Assembly: GCF_035916875.1 (NCBI RefSeq)
Contig: NZ_JAXUHN010000081.1
Coordinates: forward strand, 1 to 64,000
DNA from: Methylomicrobium sp035916875
Lineage (GTDB): Bacteria; Pseudomonadota; Gammaproteobacteria; Methylococcales; Methylomonadaceae
Reading direction: 5' to 3'
DNA: 64,000 nt
Under the pieces are notes generated by a model. That model had not been told where the DNA came from. It saw only the letters and a list, made by a program, of their open reading frames with translations, and did no database searches. Below, one piece after another: positions 1 to 8,834 of this stretch (its first letter is position 1; every line of letters starts with the position of its first letter). A program made the position numbers and the translations under genes.

Positions 1-648
1 GAAGTATTACGGGTTGCCTTTGTGCCATCCAGCGTGTTGATTGACGGTCAACTGCTCAGCCAACGCACGGACTTGGCGCAGCCGGGCTGGACTTTCGATC
101 CGGTAACTGGCGTGATGCGCGTACAGCATGACAACGGAACGTCCGTGAAAATTAACGCGGCTAATACCAATGAGAGTAACGATCTTTTTGGCACCAGGTG
201 GAGCACCAACAGCAAGACAAAAATGACTGTCAGCCGGCTCGGCTCCAGGTCAGGCGCGAACGATTCGACCATGCTATTCAATGACGATGGAACCTTTACG
301 CTTACCGAAGTGGAATCGCCACAAACTTATGTTTATACCGGTCATTGGAAGCTTATCAATGGAAAGAAGCTATTTTTAGATTTGGATGACGCGGGCCAGT
401 CAGAATTTATGCGCATGTGGACGAACCAGCTTAAGGAAATGGCAACTGAAAAAGGCATATCTATTGACGGCATCAACTTCTCTGACATACGCTTTACCCT
501 ATCTCAACCCAAAATACCCAAGAACAAGCTCGTGCCCGGAAAAGTTACCATCACGGCCAAAGGCCGGGTCAGTGCCTCAGCGAATGGTCAAGATATCATG
601 CGAAGGTTCACATACAAAAATAGGGTGACCTTTTTGAACCAACTTTAA
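1..648 (+). CDS. Unknown protein, C-terminal part (cut by left edge)
   Basis: The reading frame is open from base 1, so the gene very probably begins outside the window. An internal GTG at 22 is a possible but unsupported start. About 215 residues are visible. The first 50 hold a DGQLLSQRTDL / GWTFDPVTGVMRV segment that looks like a beta-rich domain. The rest alternates short beta-type stretches (FNDDGTFTLTE, YTGHWKLINGKKLFLDLDD), resembling a lipocalin-like or similar small beta-barrel fold. No catalytic motif is recognised and no function is assigned. The gene ends at a TAA directly before a region of mobile-element debris. Confidence 0.7.
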   Translation, partial: EVLRVAFVPSSVLIDGQLLSQRTDLAQPGWTFDPVTGVMRVQHDNGTSVKINAANTNESNDLFGTRWSTNSKTKMTVSRLGSRSGANDSTMLFNDDGTFTLTEVESPQTYVYTGHWKLINGKKLFLDLDDAGQSEFMRMWTNQLKEMATEKGISIDGINFSDIRFTLSQPKIPKNKLVPGKVTITAKGRVSASANGQDIMRRFTYKNRVTFLNQL

Positions 649-729
649 GGGGGTTCTTTGCCCCATTGAATCTAAAAAAGTGAGTTATAAACACTTGCAA
701 GCCCAGGTATCAAAAATGGGGACGTTTTT

Positions 730-873
730 TTACTTTTCCATCGTTTTGATAAAAGCATTGGCTTCATTAATGGACTTTTCCATGGCAGCAATCAGGTTTT
801 AAACATCAGTTTTTATTGAACCTAATTCGGTTTTCAGAGGGGCAATGGCTTGGGCATTGAGATTATACTTCAT
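730..873 (-). pseudogene. Tiny helical ORF broken by one ochre codon
   Basis: On the minus strand an ATG at 873 opens a 48-codon frame ending at TAA 730-732. It has a single in-frame TAA at 799-801, after residue 24. Both halves read as one amphipathic helical peptide (MKYNLNAQAIAPLKTELG and, after the stop, NLIAAMEKSINEANAF), which is why a single broken gene is suggested. There is no convincing ribosome binding site. It could equally be chance in AT-rich DNA. Confidence 0.25.
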
Positions 874-894
874 AAACATCATCCAAGACTGGTA

Positions 895-921
895 GCGTGG
901 GCGCACGCTTTATGCCCACGC
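895..921. repeat. REP-like hairpin
   Basis: The two 8-base arms GCGTGGGC (895-902) and GCCCACGC (914-921) are perfect inverted repeats around an 11-base loop, in a gene-free stretch. GC-rich hairpins of this form are common dispersed REP-type elements in gammaproteobacteria. Only one copy is seen here, so its repeat status is inference. Confidence 0.5.
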
Positions 922-975
922 GGAACGGTTTTTTACAATGCTAATGGTGGGCAGAAAAGCGCTGCCACCCGCCCC

Positions 976-1011
976 ACACCACTCGACATGCGGGTCCGCA
1001 CCGGGCGGTTC
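976..1011 (-). mobile_element. Group II intron domain V-like remnant
   Basis: Read on the minus strand this folds like intron domain V. A lower helix (CCGCCCG against CGAGUGG, with one mismatch and a G-U pair) is followed by a two-base bulge on the 3' side. Above it is a 5-bp upper helix (GUGCG/CGCAU, its lowest pair a G-U wobble) closed by a four-base GACC loop. Sequence of this type, followed by a G-rich stretch, is familiar at the 3' end of bacterial group II introns. No reverse transcriptase frame lies nearby, so this would be an orphan 3' scar. The usual catalytic triad at the base is not clear, and the call rests mainly on shape. Confidence 0.4.
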
Positions 1012-1141
1012 ATCAGATACAATGAGACTTGCGAATGAAGGATATTGTTTTTCTTGAAATCACCCTTTAGAACAGGCTTCGTTTTTTGGCCCGCCGCATC
1101 GCTCCGTTTTATAGCGGCACTATCATTTTGATTACTCAAGT

Positions 1142-3796
1142 TTATTGGCTATTGCGATAAAGCAAGCCCTGGCGGCGCAGCCATTTTTCGATTTCTACGA
1201 TCAGAAATACCACCGAAGACAGCGTCAGACAGAACAGCAACTCGTTCAGGCTCAAGGCCTCGGTTTTGAAGATGGGCTGCAAGGCGGGCACATACAACAC
1301 CGCCATTTGCAGGACGAATGTCAGCATCACCGCGCCAAAAAGCGGCATGTTGGACAATATGCCTTGCCGAAACAGAGAGTCCCATTCCGAGCGAACCGCC
1401 AGCACGTGCCCCATCTGAGACAGGGACAGCACTGTGAAGACCATGCTCTGCCAGTGCGCGGAGCCGGTAAAGTAGGCCCAACCTTGGGAAAACAGGGAGA
1501 CTCCTGCCATCAGCAGACCGATCCATAGAATGTGCTGCCACATCCCTTGCGCGAAAATGCTTTGCTGGGGAGGGCGCGGCGGCCGTTGCATGATGCCCTG
1601 TTCTTCCGGTTCCACCGCCAGGGCCAATCCCGGCAAGCCGTCGGTCACCAGGTTAATCCAGAGGATATGAATCGGCAGCAAGGGAATCGGCAGGCCGAGA
1701 AAAGGCGCCAGAAACAACGTCCAGATTTCCGCCGAATTGCAGGTCATGGTGTATTTGATGAATTTGCGAATATTATCGAAGATACGCCGTCCTTCGCGGA
1801 CCGCCGTCACGATGGTGGCGAAATTGTCATCCATCAGGACCATGTGCGAGGCTTCCCTCGCCACGTCGGTGCCGATTTTTCCCATCGATATTCCGATATT
1901 GGCGGTGCCCAGTGCAGGCGCGTCATTTACTCCGTCTCCGGTCATCGCTACGAATTCGCCCCTGTCCTGAAGCGTCCGGACGATCTTGATCTTTTGTTCC
2001 GGTGCCACGCGTGCGTAGACGCGGACCGACTCCACTCGCCGTTCGAATTCCTCCTGGCTCATATTGGCCAGATCCCGCCCGGTCAACACCTCGGAGTCAT
2101 CCTCTGCGATGCCGAGCCGAAGGGCAATGGCTTTTGCCGTGGCAGGATGATCGCCGGTAATCATGACCGGCACTATGCCTGCACTGCGGCATAGTTCCAC
2201 CGCCTCCTGGGCTTCGGGACGCGGCGGATCTATCAAGCCGACCAGACCAAGAAAGCACAATCGGCTTTCCAGCGAACCGATGGCGTGGGGGGCGGGCCTC
2301 TCGGCCAGGCGTCGACAGGCCAGAGCCAGAACTCTGAGTCCCTGTGCGGCCATTTGTTCGGCCACAGCCATGATGTTTTCCACGGGTAAGGGCTGTGGGC
2401 CGTCAACGCCCCATCGTTCGACGCAGCAAGGAAGCAGGTTTTCCGGCGCCCCTTTGGTATACACGACAAAGCCGCCGTCGTCCCGGTGCAGGGTAGACAT
2501 TAATTTGCGTTCGGAGTCGAAGGGGATTTCATCCAGGCGCGGCATGGTCTTGACTAATTTCGCGCCGTCATAGCCCACGCGGACGGCGGCTTCGTACAAG
2601 GCCACTTCGGTGGGATCACCCACCATGATGCCGCGCTCGTCGCGGCGGGCATCGTTGTTCAGGGCCAGCGCGCGGAGCAGGGGAGGCGGAAAATCCTGAG
2701 CGATGCCTTCCCGCATGCGTTCACCGACATAAAAGGATTCAGCCTGCATCCGGTTTTGGGTCAGGGTGCCTGTTTTGTCCGAGCAGATAAAGGTAACCGA
2801 TCCGAGAGTTTCCACCGCGGTCAGGCGCCGTATCAGTGTGTTTTTTTGCACCAGACGCCGAGCGCCTAGGGCTAGGGACACCGTCGCCACTGCGGGCAGA
2901 GCCTCCGGGATGGCTGCCACTGCCAGACTGATGGCGGTCATAAACATCAGCACCAGATGCTCGCCGCGCAAGAGGCCGACCGCAAAAATGATCGCGCAGA
3001 TAGTCAGCACCAAAAGTGCCAGGCGCTTGCCGAATTCGGCAAGACGCTGTTGCAACGGCGTTTTGATGTCCTGATCCTGGCTAAGCAGCTTCGCGATTTT
3101 GCCCAGCTCCGTATCCATGCCGGTCGCGATGATCATACCCAGCCCGCGGCCATAGGTCGCGACGGTCCCCTTGTAAGCCATATTGCGCCGGTCGCCGAGA
3201 GGAGATTCCACTTCCCGCAGCAAGGCGCCGCTTTTTTCGACCGGTTGGGACTCGCCGGTCAGCGCCGCTTCCTCAACCTTGAGCCGAGCTACGTCGAGCA
3301 ATCTGAGGTCGGCGGGCACGACGTTGCCCGCTTCCAGCAGCACCAAATCGCCCGGGACCAGTTCACGCGCCGCCACGGTCTGAATGTTTCCATCGCGCAA
3401 CACTTGCGTCGTCGGGCTGGAGAGTCGCTTGAGTGCGGCTACAGCGCGTTCCGCGCGAAATTCCTGAACAAAGCCGATAATCCCATTCAACACGACGATC
3501 ACGACGATCGCGATCGTATCGGTCAATTCGCCGACCACGCCGGATACGATGCCTGCCAGAATCAGCACGATAATCATAAAGTCGGTGAATTGCCCAATCA
3601 ACATGCGCACCGGTCCGCGCCGGCGTTGCTCCTTGATCACATTCGGTCCGAAATCCTCGAGCCGTTGCCGCGACTCCTCGTGGTCCAAGCCTTTTTCAGG
3701 GTCGACCTTTAGCCACGCAACGGCCTGCCACGGTTCGAGAAGATGCCATGGCGTGGCGAAGCGCTTGTCTTTGTGGGTTTTTTCTTGCTTTGTCAT
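1142..3796 (-). CDS. P2A-type calcium-transporting P-type ATPase
   Basis: An 884-residue cation pump, full length for the PMR1/SERCA-like bacterial group. It should use ATP to move Ca2+ (possibly Mn2+) across the inner membrane. The order of parts is standard: N-terminal cation ATPase domain, M1-M2, actuator domain with TGES at 180-183, PEALP at 297-301 in M4, the phosphorylation site DKTGTLT with Asp340, the nucleotide-binding domain, a TGDGVNDAPAL hinge, and C-terminal helices with NLVTDGLPGLAL in M6. The PEALP and M6 NxxxD residues are those that bind calcium in this family and argue against a Na/K or H pump. It appears to be transcribed alone. Substrate is inferred from motifs only. Confidence 0.9.
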   Translation of the reverse strand: MTKQEKTHKDKRFATPWHLLEPWQAVAWLKVDPEKGLDHEESRQRLEDFGPNVIKEQRRRGPVRMLIGQFTDFMIIVLILAGIVSGVVGELTDTIAIVVIVVLNGIIGFVQEFRAERAVAALKRLSSPTTQVLRDGNIQTVAARELVPGDLVLLEAGNVVPADLRLLDVARLKVEEAALTGESQPVEKSGALLREVESPLGDRRNMAYKGTVATYGRGLGMIIATGMDTELGKIAKLLSQDQDIKTPLQQRLAEFGKRLALLVLTICAIIFAVGLLRGEHLVLMFMTAISLAVAAIPEALPAVATVSLALGARRLVQKNTLIRRLTAVETLGSVTFICSDKTGTLTQNRMQAESFYVGERMREGIAQDFPPPLLRALALNNDARRDERGIMVGDPTEVALYEAAVRVGYDGAKLVKTMPRLDEIPFDSERKLMSTLHRDDGGFVVYTKGAPENLLPCCVERWGVDGPQPLPVENIMAVAEQMAAQGLRVLALACRRLAERPAPHAIGSLESRLCFLGLVGLIDPPRPEAQEAVELCRSAGIVPVMITGDHPATAKAIALRLGIAEDDSEVLTGRDLANMSQEEFERRVESVRVYARVAPEQKIKIVRTLQDRGEFVAMTGDGVNDAPALGTANIGISMGKIGTDVAREASHMVLMDDNFATIVTAVREGRRIFDNIRKFIKYTMTCNSAEIWTLFLAPFLGLPIPLLPIHILWINLVTDGLPGLALAVEPEEQGIMQRPPRPPQQSIFAQGMWQHILWIGLLMAGVSLFSQGWAYFTGSAHWQSMVFTVLSLSQMGHVLAVRSEWDSLFRQGILSNMPLFGAVMLTFVLQMAVLYVPALQPIFKTEALSLNELLFCLTLSSVVFLIVEIEKWLRRQGLLYRNSQ

Positions 3797-3951
3797 GGCT
3801 TGTATTTGGCTGACGAATGAAGCCCGTCGTTCGCTATCGATGAGTTTCGCACCTCAGCTTATACTATCGTATAACGCAGTTGAAAGATGGTGAAAGTCTA
3901 ATAATTTAACTGTGTTGCTATTCGTAGAGTACCGAAAGCGCGTTTTTTTAA

Positions 3952-4800
3952 TTACCTTTCAGGTTTTACAAGCGGCAAGATACGGTCAATGATTTCATCA
4001 TACTTGTCCAAATGGGGGAACGATTTGGGAAAACCGAAAGGAAGGTTATCCAAATCATGCCCAACTTCATCGGCATGATCGGCCAGCCACTCACGGCCGA
4101 TTTGCTCGCCATATATCGCTGATGACAGCGGCACCACGCCGTCGTTCTTTCTATCCGTTTCCGTTTTTCCGGTATTATGAATATATTGGTAAGCAGCCCA
4201 AAAAGGTATACTTGTTCTGAAGAGTCTGTCTTCTCTGCCGATGCCGGCAGTCCAGAAATAATGTACATCAGGGTTATCCTGATAGACGTTATTGAAATCC
4301 TGCAAAACTGCGGCGGTTAAATCACGCAGACCTTCCGTCGACTGGCCGAAAAAATCAAGAAATTTCTGGAATGTTAATTCTCCAAACGCGACACAAGGAG
4401 ATGAACTGCTGCCGTCGACCAAAGGATAGAGCAAATCAGCTATCGGGGAGCCCCGGTGTGGCGTACCGACTGTGATGAGCGATGTGATGAATTCGCCGAT
4501 ATTGTCGGGGTTATTGGGCGACAGAATATAGCGGCTATCAAGCCCGCCCATGCTGTGGGCGATAATATGCGTTTGCTGAGGTGGATTTTGCGCTTGCGAG
4601 TTCGCATTATTAGCAAGGAAATCAAGAATCTGTTTGCGCAGCGACTTGCCGCGGTCTTCTATACTGCCGGTTGGGCTGACATCGGTCACCAATACATTCG
4701 CGTTATACTTCGTTTGCAGGTGCTCCCTCACGCCGTTGAAATAATTTACGGGGCCAATTTTATTGAACCCAAGAATACCGTGCGCTAAGACGATGTTCAT
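3952..4800 (-). CDS. Triacylglycerol lipase-like alpha/beta hydrolase
   Basis: A 282-residue protein resembling family I.1/I.2 lipases of Pseudomonas and Proteus. It starts directly at the oxyanion-hole strand (VLAHGILGF), has the nucleophile elbow AHSMGG (an Ala replaces the usual first Gly), a catalytic Asp in DGVVPLSSA, and a catalytic His in DEVGHDLDNL. There is no signal peptide, as in Proteus-type lipases, so it is either cytoplasmic or exported by another route. The start is fixed by a strong GGAGGGG ribosome site just upstream. No lipase chaperone (foldase) gene is adjacent. Confidence 0.85.
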   Translation of the reverse strand: MNIVLAHGILGFNKIGPVNYFNGVREHLQTKYNANVLVTDVSPTGSIEDRGKSLRKQILDFLANNANSQAQNPPQQTHIIAHSMGGLDSRYILSPNNPDNIGEFITSLITVGTPHRGSPIADLLYPLVDGSSSSPCVAFGELTFQKFLDFFGQSTEGLRDLTAAVLQDFNNVYQDNPDVHYFWTAGIGREDRLFRTSIPFWAAYQYIHNTGKTETDRKNDGVVPLSSAIYGEQIGREWLADHADEVGHDLDNLPFGFPKSFPHLDKYDEIIDRILPLVKPER

Positions 4801-5103
4801 AGCCCCTCCTCTCTATTTTAATTACGATTACAGGCTGTCTGACGGAACCAAAATCGGCTTCTGCATGATAATCCTTTATTCGGAGCAATTCCAATCCAAT
4901 CAATTTAACCGCAGGGGACATGAATTGTGTCGGTAAGCGCCTAACGAAAAGTCAACGAAGGAGTATAGGAGGCGTGACGATGGTGGATCGTCGTACGACG
5001 TCCCTCGCGTAGCCGTAGAGGCCGGGTGTTTTGACGAAATTGGAGCGGAAGCGGAGTCAAAATACAAGTCCATCCGTACGGCGTCATGGCATTTTGAAAG
5101 GAG
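4801..5103. other. Gene-free stretch
   Basis: No credible coding sequence is visible on either strand. It runs into an IS5-type transposase scrap, so it may be decayed insertion-element DNA. No terminal repeats were recognised. Confidence 0.4.
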
Positions 5104-5250
5104 GCAGCGTGTCGTGTCATTCCAAGAAAACAGAATTCAACTATCGGGAATGATGAAATGGATGGGTGTCTCTACAAATATCGTCACGTCGTTGAAAATC
5201 TGTTTGCGTAGCTAAAAGCATTTACGCGACTATTGATATTGCGAGCTACC
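5104..5250 (+). pseudogene. IS5-family transposase C-terminal scrap
   Basis: Frame 1 reads VIPRKQNSTIGNDEMDG followed by CLYKYRHVVENLFA, then TAG at 5209-5211, then LKAFTRL. This matches the conserved end of IS5-type DDE transposases, where a basic loop leads to the catalytic Glu in a YKxRHxVENxFxxLKxFR motif. Only about 45 residues survive, with a stop inside the motif, so it is dead. No flanking inverted repeats were identified. Confidence 0.6.
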
Positions 5251-5530
5251 TAGCCGATGGAGCGCCAATAGGTCTCTTGAAAGTAAATTCGGCCGGTGTA
5301 AGCACTAAGTCATCGGCAAGCTCCAAAATACTGTCGTGCGGAGGAAATAGCCCGGCTAGGACCGCCATTGGCGACAGGACGACAAAAGCGCCGGCTCCCA
5401 ATACAGTGCCTAAGAAACCCGCTGGCCTATAAAGGCTAACATCAACTACTTTATCCAGCGTGGTAATTTCTTCGGACTGCGCTGGCGACGCGCAGGCAAG
5501 CAGCATGCAAATTAAAATGTTTTTGGTCAT
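5246..5530 (-). CDS. Small exported conserved protein
   Basis: A 94-residue protein with a signal peptide (hydrophobic ILICMLLACASPAQS, cleavage near residue 19). It then has a conserved core: a DVSLYRPAGF stretch, a glycine-rich hydrophobic segment (GTVLGAGAFVVLSPM), an FPPHD motif and a final EFTFKRPIG. Short proteins with this YRPxG...FxRPxG pattern occur in proteobacteria, but I know no function. Likely periplasmic or inner-membrane anchored. Its 3' end abuts the transposase scrap. Confidence 0.65.
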   Translation of the reverse strand: MTKNILICMLLACASPAQSEEITTLDKVVDVSLYRPAGFLGTVLGAGAFVVLSPMAVLAGLFPPHDSILELADDLVLTPAEFTFKRPIGAPSAR

Positions 5531-6017
5531 AACCCCGGGCCTCTATCTTTTAGCGTTTATTGGCTTTGCTATATATCAATGATGCGCAATTCTACCTAGA
5601 AACAGGGGAGATTGATACATCGCCCCAACAAACACCAATCAAAATGCCCCATGGTTAGCGGCTTTTGTTGATTAAAGTCAATTGAATGATACGGGCTTCG
5701 ACTTGCCGACAATATAGAGAAATAGAGTTAGCGATTTGCTTTTATCGCTACCAGGCAATTTTAACGCCCCTCACTCGGCTCCTCCTGCATCGCGCAAGAG
5801 TAGCATTGCCTCATAGCAAGTATAAAAAGCTGGGCTAAGCCGCATCCTTGCGCATTAATCGACTGATTTGGCGCCGGTTGACGGCTCTCTTCGCTGTCTT
5901 TTAAAGGAAACTTAGCCTAAAGTCCAATAGCCGCGAGTTGAGATTCTCGGTAGATTAAAGGCCGTTAATCTTAAGAGAACTTGATGCGGGGCGATCGATA
6001 AGGCATGAAGCAAATAG
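5531..6017. other. Gene-free stretch with one small hairpin
   Basis: No coding sequence recognised. A perfect 7-bp inverted repeat TAGCGAT (5729-5735) / ATCGCTA (5744-5750) is the only structure noticed. It may contain the promoter of the small exported gene and the lost 5' end of the cysteine-rich gene downstream. Confidence 0.4.
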
Positions 6018-6347
6018 CGGCAAGAGCATCGCCAAACGTCGGAGGCCTTCCCGCAAGGCTGCAAAATCGGACTGGATGCCTATTGCAAGGATGTCGCACC
6101 GGGCGAAGGACGTATTCTCGCGCATTTATGCCTATGGCGACAAAATTTCCGGGTGCTGCGATATGCATTGTACGATTCGGCGGCGCTTGCATACACGGTT
6201 AACGCGTGTGGCGACGATCTTGAGAAATACTGCTTCTCGGTTGAAACCGGGGACGGGTGGCCGTTGGTCTGCCTGGAGCAAAATGATAAAAACGTCAGCG
6301 GACGCTGCAGCCAGGCACTACAGAATGTTCAATTGAAAAAAAATTGA
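6018..6347 (+). pseudogene. Decayed cysteine-rich repeat (GLG1-like) protein
   Basis: Frame 3 shows two cysteine-rich repeats. The first reads CKIGLDAYCKDVAPGEGRIL and the second ACGDDLEKYCFSVETGDG...CLEQN...GRC. In family members each repeat has four Cys. Here the first repeat loses its second half because the frame slips near 6119-6121; the homologous continuation IYAYGDKISGCCDM is in another frame. The frame returns near 6164. No start codon or signal peptide is in frame, since stops lie at 6006 and 6015. So at least two frameshifts and a lost 5' end are visible, consistent with a pseudogene or, less likely, sequencing errors. Confidence 0.6.
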
Positions 6348-6359
6348 GGAAAATAAATC

Positions 6360-6926
6360 ATGTTAAATAAAAATCGGTTGGCTATTTTATTAATAAGTTT
6401 ACTGGTTCTTGTCGGCTGTCAAACCAGCGGGGGTTCAAGAATCTCGGGTTCCGCCGCAGAGATCGACCGTGATGTCGATTATGCGTTGCAGGATCTCTAC
6501 GCGAGTAATCCCGCCGCCAAAATGTTGGCAAGGAAAGCGAAAGGCATTCTGGTGTTTCCGACCATCGTCAAAGCCGGCTTCATGGTGGGCGCGCAATACG
6601 GCCGCGGCGGCGCTTTGCGGGTAAGGGGGCGAACCGCTGGCTACTACAACAGCGTCGCGGCTTCCTATGGTTTGCAAGCCGGCGTACAGTCCTTCGGATA
6701 CGCGCTTTTTTTCATGAACGCTGCCGCATTGGATTATCTCAACCGTAGCGAAGGATGGGAAATCGGCGTTGGTCCAAGCATTGTCGTCGTCGATGCGGGC
6801 GTCGCTAAAACGTTAACTACCACGACTGCGAAAGACAATGTTTATGCATTTATCTTTGGCCAGAAAGGATTAATGGCGGGACTGGGTCTGCAGGGTTCCA
6901 AAATTACCCGCATTTATCCGGAGTAG
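6360..6926 (+). CDS. SYLF/Ysc84-domain lipoprotein
   Basis: A 188-residue lipoprotein. The N-terminal LLVLVGC lipobox places the acylated Cys near residue 20. The remainder is a SYLF (Ysc84) domain: AKGILVFPTIVKAGFMVG near 60, then YGLQAGVQSFGYALFFM and a final GLGLQGSKITRI. In eukaryotes the domain binds lipids and actin; in bacteria its role is unknown, with lipid binding presumed. An outer-membrane or periplasmic location is inferred. It lies just after the cysteine-rich remnant and before a glycine-zipper gene, but the 256-base gap suggests it is monocistronic. Confidence 0.85.
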   Translation: MLNKNRLAILLISLLVLVGCQTSGGSRISGSAAEIDRDVDYALQDLYASNPAAKMLARKAKGILVFPTIVKAGFMVGAQYGRGGALRVRGRTAGYYNSVAASYGLQAGVQSFGYALFFMNAAALDYLNRSEGWEIGVGPSIVVVDAGVAKTLTTTTAKDNVYAFIFGQKGLMAGLGLQGSKITRIYPE

Positions 6927-7182
6927 GCAAATCGGCATAGAGCGCAAATTGGGCTTCCGACGATACGCGGTTATTCCGCGGGTTATGACTGATTCAGCTT
7001 CTCGGGCAGAGGAACTGTAAATTAGGCTCGCTTCCGGTCAGGAGGACGAGCCAAGCGAATTCGTAACAAAACTTATGCATTTTGTTAAATGAACACGAGG
7101 GAGATTTAAAGGCTGTTTTAAGATTCCAAGTCCACGCTATAACGTCTTAAAAATTTACAATCGCTTTATATGAGGTATCATC

Positions 7183-7650
7183 ATGAAAACACATTTAAAA
7201 CAGATAAAAAGCATTTCTACTTGCTTGATGGCGGCTTTGTCCTTATCGGTTTTTGCGCAAAGCCCAATGGTTTATCCGGCGCAGGGGCAAACGCAGGACC
7301 AGATGTCTAAAGACCGTTATGAATGTCACACGTGGGCAGTCCAGCAGAGTGGATTCGACCCGAGCAGCGGCGCAGCCGCTTCGCAACCCAGCACTCAACA
7401 AGGCGGTGTTGGCAAGGAGGCGCTGAGAGGTGGATTTCGTGGCGCCGCTGCGGGAGCTGCAATCGGCGCGATTGCGGGCGATGCGGGTAAGGGAGCGGCA
7501 ATCGGGGCGACCGCAGGCGGCTTGAAACGAGGCTTCGGCCAAATCGATGCGAATAGGGCTGGCTCGTCCGCTGCATCGAGTGATGCCGCGAACAATTATA
7601 ATCGTGCTTTGGGCGCGTGCCTGACCGGCCGCGGCTATTCCGTGCAATAA
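7183..7650 (+). CDS. Glycine-zipper outer membrane protein
   Basis: A 155-residue protein with a signal peptide ending near Ala25 (LSLSVFA). A Cys-containing segment (SKDRYECHTWAVQQSGFDPS) comes next. A central run of GxxxG-type repeats (FRGAAAGAAIGAIAGDAGKG, then AAIGATAGG) is the YMGG/glycine-zipper signature. The end carries a second Cys (ALGACLTGRGY). Such proteins insert in or stabilise the outer membrane, and their precise role is unknown. A GAGGT ribosome site sits 8 bases before the ATG. It immediately precedes the lipid-transport operon. Confidence 0.8.
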   Translation: MKTHLKQIKSISTCLMAALSLSVFAQSPMVYPAQGQTQDQMSKDRYECHTWAVQQSGFDPSSGAAASQPSTQQGGVGKEALRGGFRGAAAGAAIGAIAGDAGKGAAIGATAGGLKRGFGQIDANRAGSSAASSDAANNYNRALGACLTGRGYSVQ

Positions 7651-7678
7651 ATTAATCAACGCTGGGGAGGCTGTGGGC

Positions 7679-8815
7679 ATGCAAGACTTATCGGGCGAGA
7701 TCAGTCTCGCGCGCATCGATGCCTCCATCGTGGTCATTCGCCTGAGCGGCGACTGGATTCGGGGTGCCAAGATCAAGCCGGTAGAGCGCGTGCTCGCCGA
7801 TCTCGCCGATGCACGGCCGTTCAGCCGATTATGCCTGCATGCGAGCGATCTCGGCAAATGGGACAGCCGCTTGCCGACCTATCTGCTCAAAATCCTCGAT
7901 GATTGCCAGATTAACGAAATCGAGGTCGATGTGTCCGCCCTGCCGGCAGGCGTGCAAGGCCTGCTCAAACTGGCGCGGGCGGTGCCGGAACGCGCCGACG
8001 TCCGCCGGACCGCGCAGCCGACGCCGGTGCTGGCAAAAATCGGCAAGGCGGTATTAAACGGACTGGCGGACGCGAAGGGACTGATCTCCTTTATCGGCGA
8101 AATCCTGCTGGCGGGTTGCGCGATGATGCGGGGCAGGGCGCGGTTTCGAACCGGCGATCTGTTTTTGTGCATACAAGAGGCGGGACCCGGTGCGCTGGCG
8201 ATCGTGACACTGATCAGTCTGCTGGTCGGGCTGATCCTGGCCTTTGTCGGCGCGGTGCAGCTGGCGATGTTCGGCGCGCAGATCTTTATCGCCGATCTGG
8301 TCGGCTTAGGCACGGTGCGCGAGATGGGCGCGCTGATGACAGCGGTGATCATGTCCGGCCGCACCGGCGCGGCTTATGCCGCGCAATTGGGCACGATGAA
8401 TGTGAACAGTGAGATCGACGCGCTAAAAACCATGGGCATCTCGCCGATGGAATTTCTGGTGCTGCCGAGAATGCTGGCGCTAATCCTGATGCTGCCCTTG
8501 CTTTGTCTCTATGCCGACTTGATGGGCATCATAGGTGGAGCGACGGTCACGGTCAGCGCTTTCGACGTATCCCTGATCCAGTATATCAACGAATCGCGCA
8601 AGGCGGTGCATCTCACCGATTTCGGCATCGGTTTGTTTAAAAGCCTGGTGTTTGCCGTGCTCATCGCGACGGCCGGCTGCATGCGCGGAATGCAGTGTGG
8701 ACGCAGCGCCTCGGCGGTCGGCGATGCCGCAACCGCCGCGGTCGTTAACAGCATTGTCTACATTGTGGTTGCCGACTCGGTGATTACCTTGATCTGCAAT
8801 CGGCTCGGCATTTGA
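7679..8815 (+). CDS. MlaE-type lipid ABC permease with fused STAS domain
   Basis: About 378 residues. The first ~110 form a STAS-like domain (ARIDASIVVIRLSGDWI), corresponding to MlaB when separate. The rest is the MlaE/YrbE permease with conserved segments VGAVQLAMFGAQIFIADLVG, MSGRTGAAYAAQLGTM and the coupling-helix region EIDALKTMGISPMEFLVLPR. It should form the inner-membrane channel of an MCE phospholipid transport system. The start is set at ATG 7679, eight bases after GGGGAGG. A GTG at 7673 lies too close to that site. It is first of four co-directional genes (ATPase 19 bases after). Confidence 0.9.
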   Translation: MQDLSGEISLARIDASIVVIRLSGDWIRGAKIKPVERVLADLADARPFSRLCLHASDLGKWDSRLPTYLLKILDDCQINEIEVDVSALPAGVQGLLKLARAVPERADVRRTAQPTPVLAKIGKAVLNGLADAKGLISFIGEILLAGCAMMRGRARFRTGDLFLCIQEAGPGALAIVTLISLLVGLILAFVGAVQLAMFGAQIFIADLVGLGTVREMGALMTAVIMSGRTGAAYAAQLGTMNVNSEIDALKTMGISPMEFLVLPRMLALILMLPLLCLYADLMGIIGGATVTVSAFDVSLIQYINESRKAVHLTDFGIGLFKSLVFAVLIATAGCMRGMQCGRSASAVGDAATAAVVNSIVYIVVADSVITLICNRLGI

Positions 8816-8834
8816 TGACTGCCAGGAAGGAAGC

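Noticed and set aside
850..1038. A 62-codon plus-strand frame over the hairpin region
   Set aside because: It covers the REP-like hairpin and intron-like sequence, has no family resemblance and no ribosome site.
933..1139. A 68-codon minus-strand frame
   Set aside because: It is the translated shadow of the domain V-like element; its C-terminal text is the kind often produced by intron ends.
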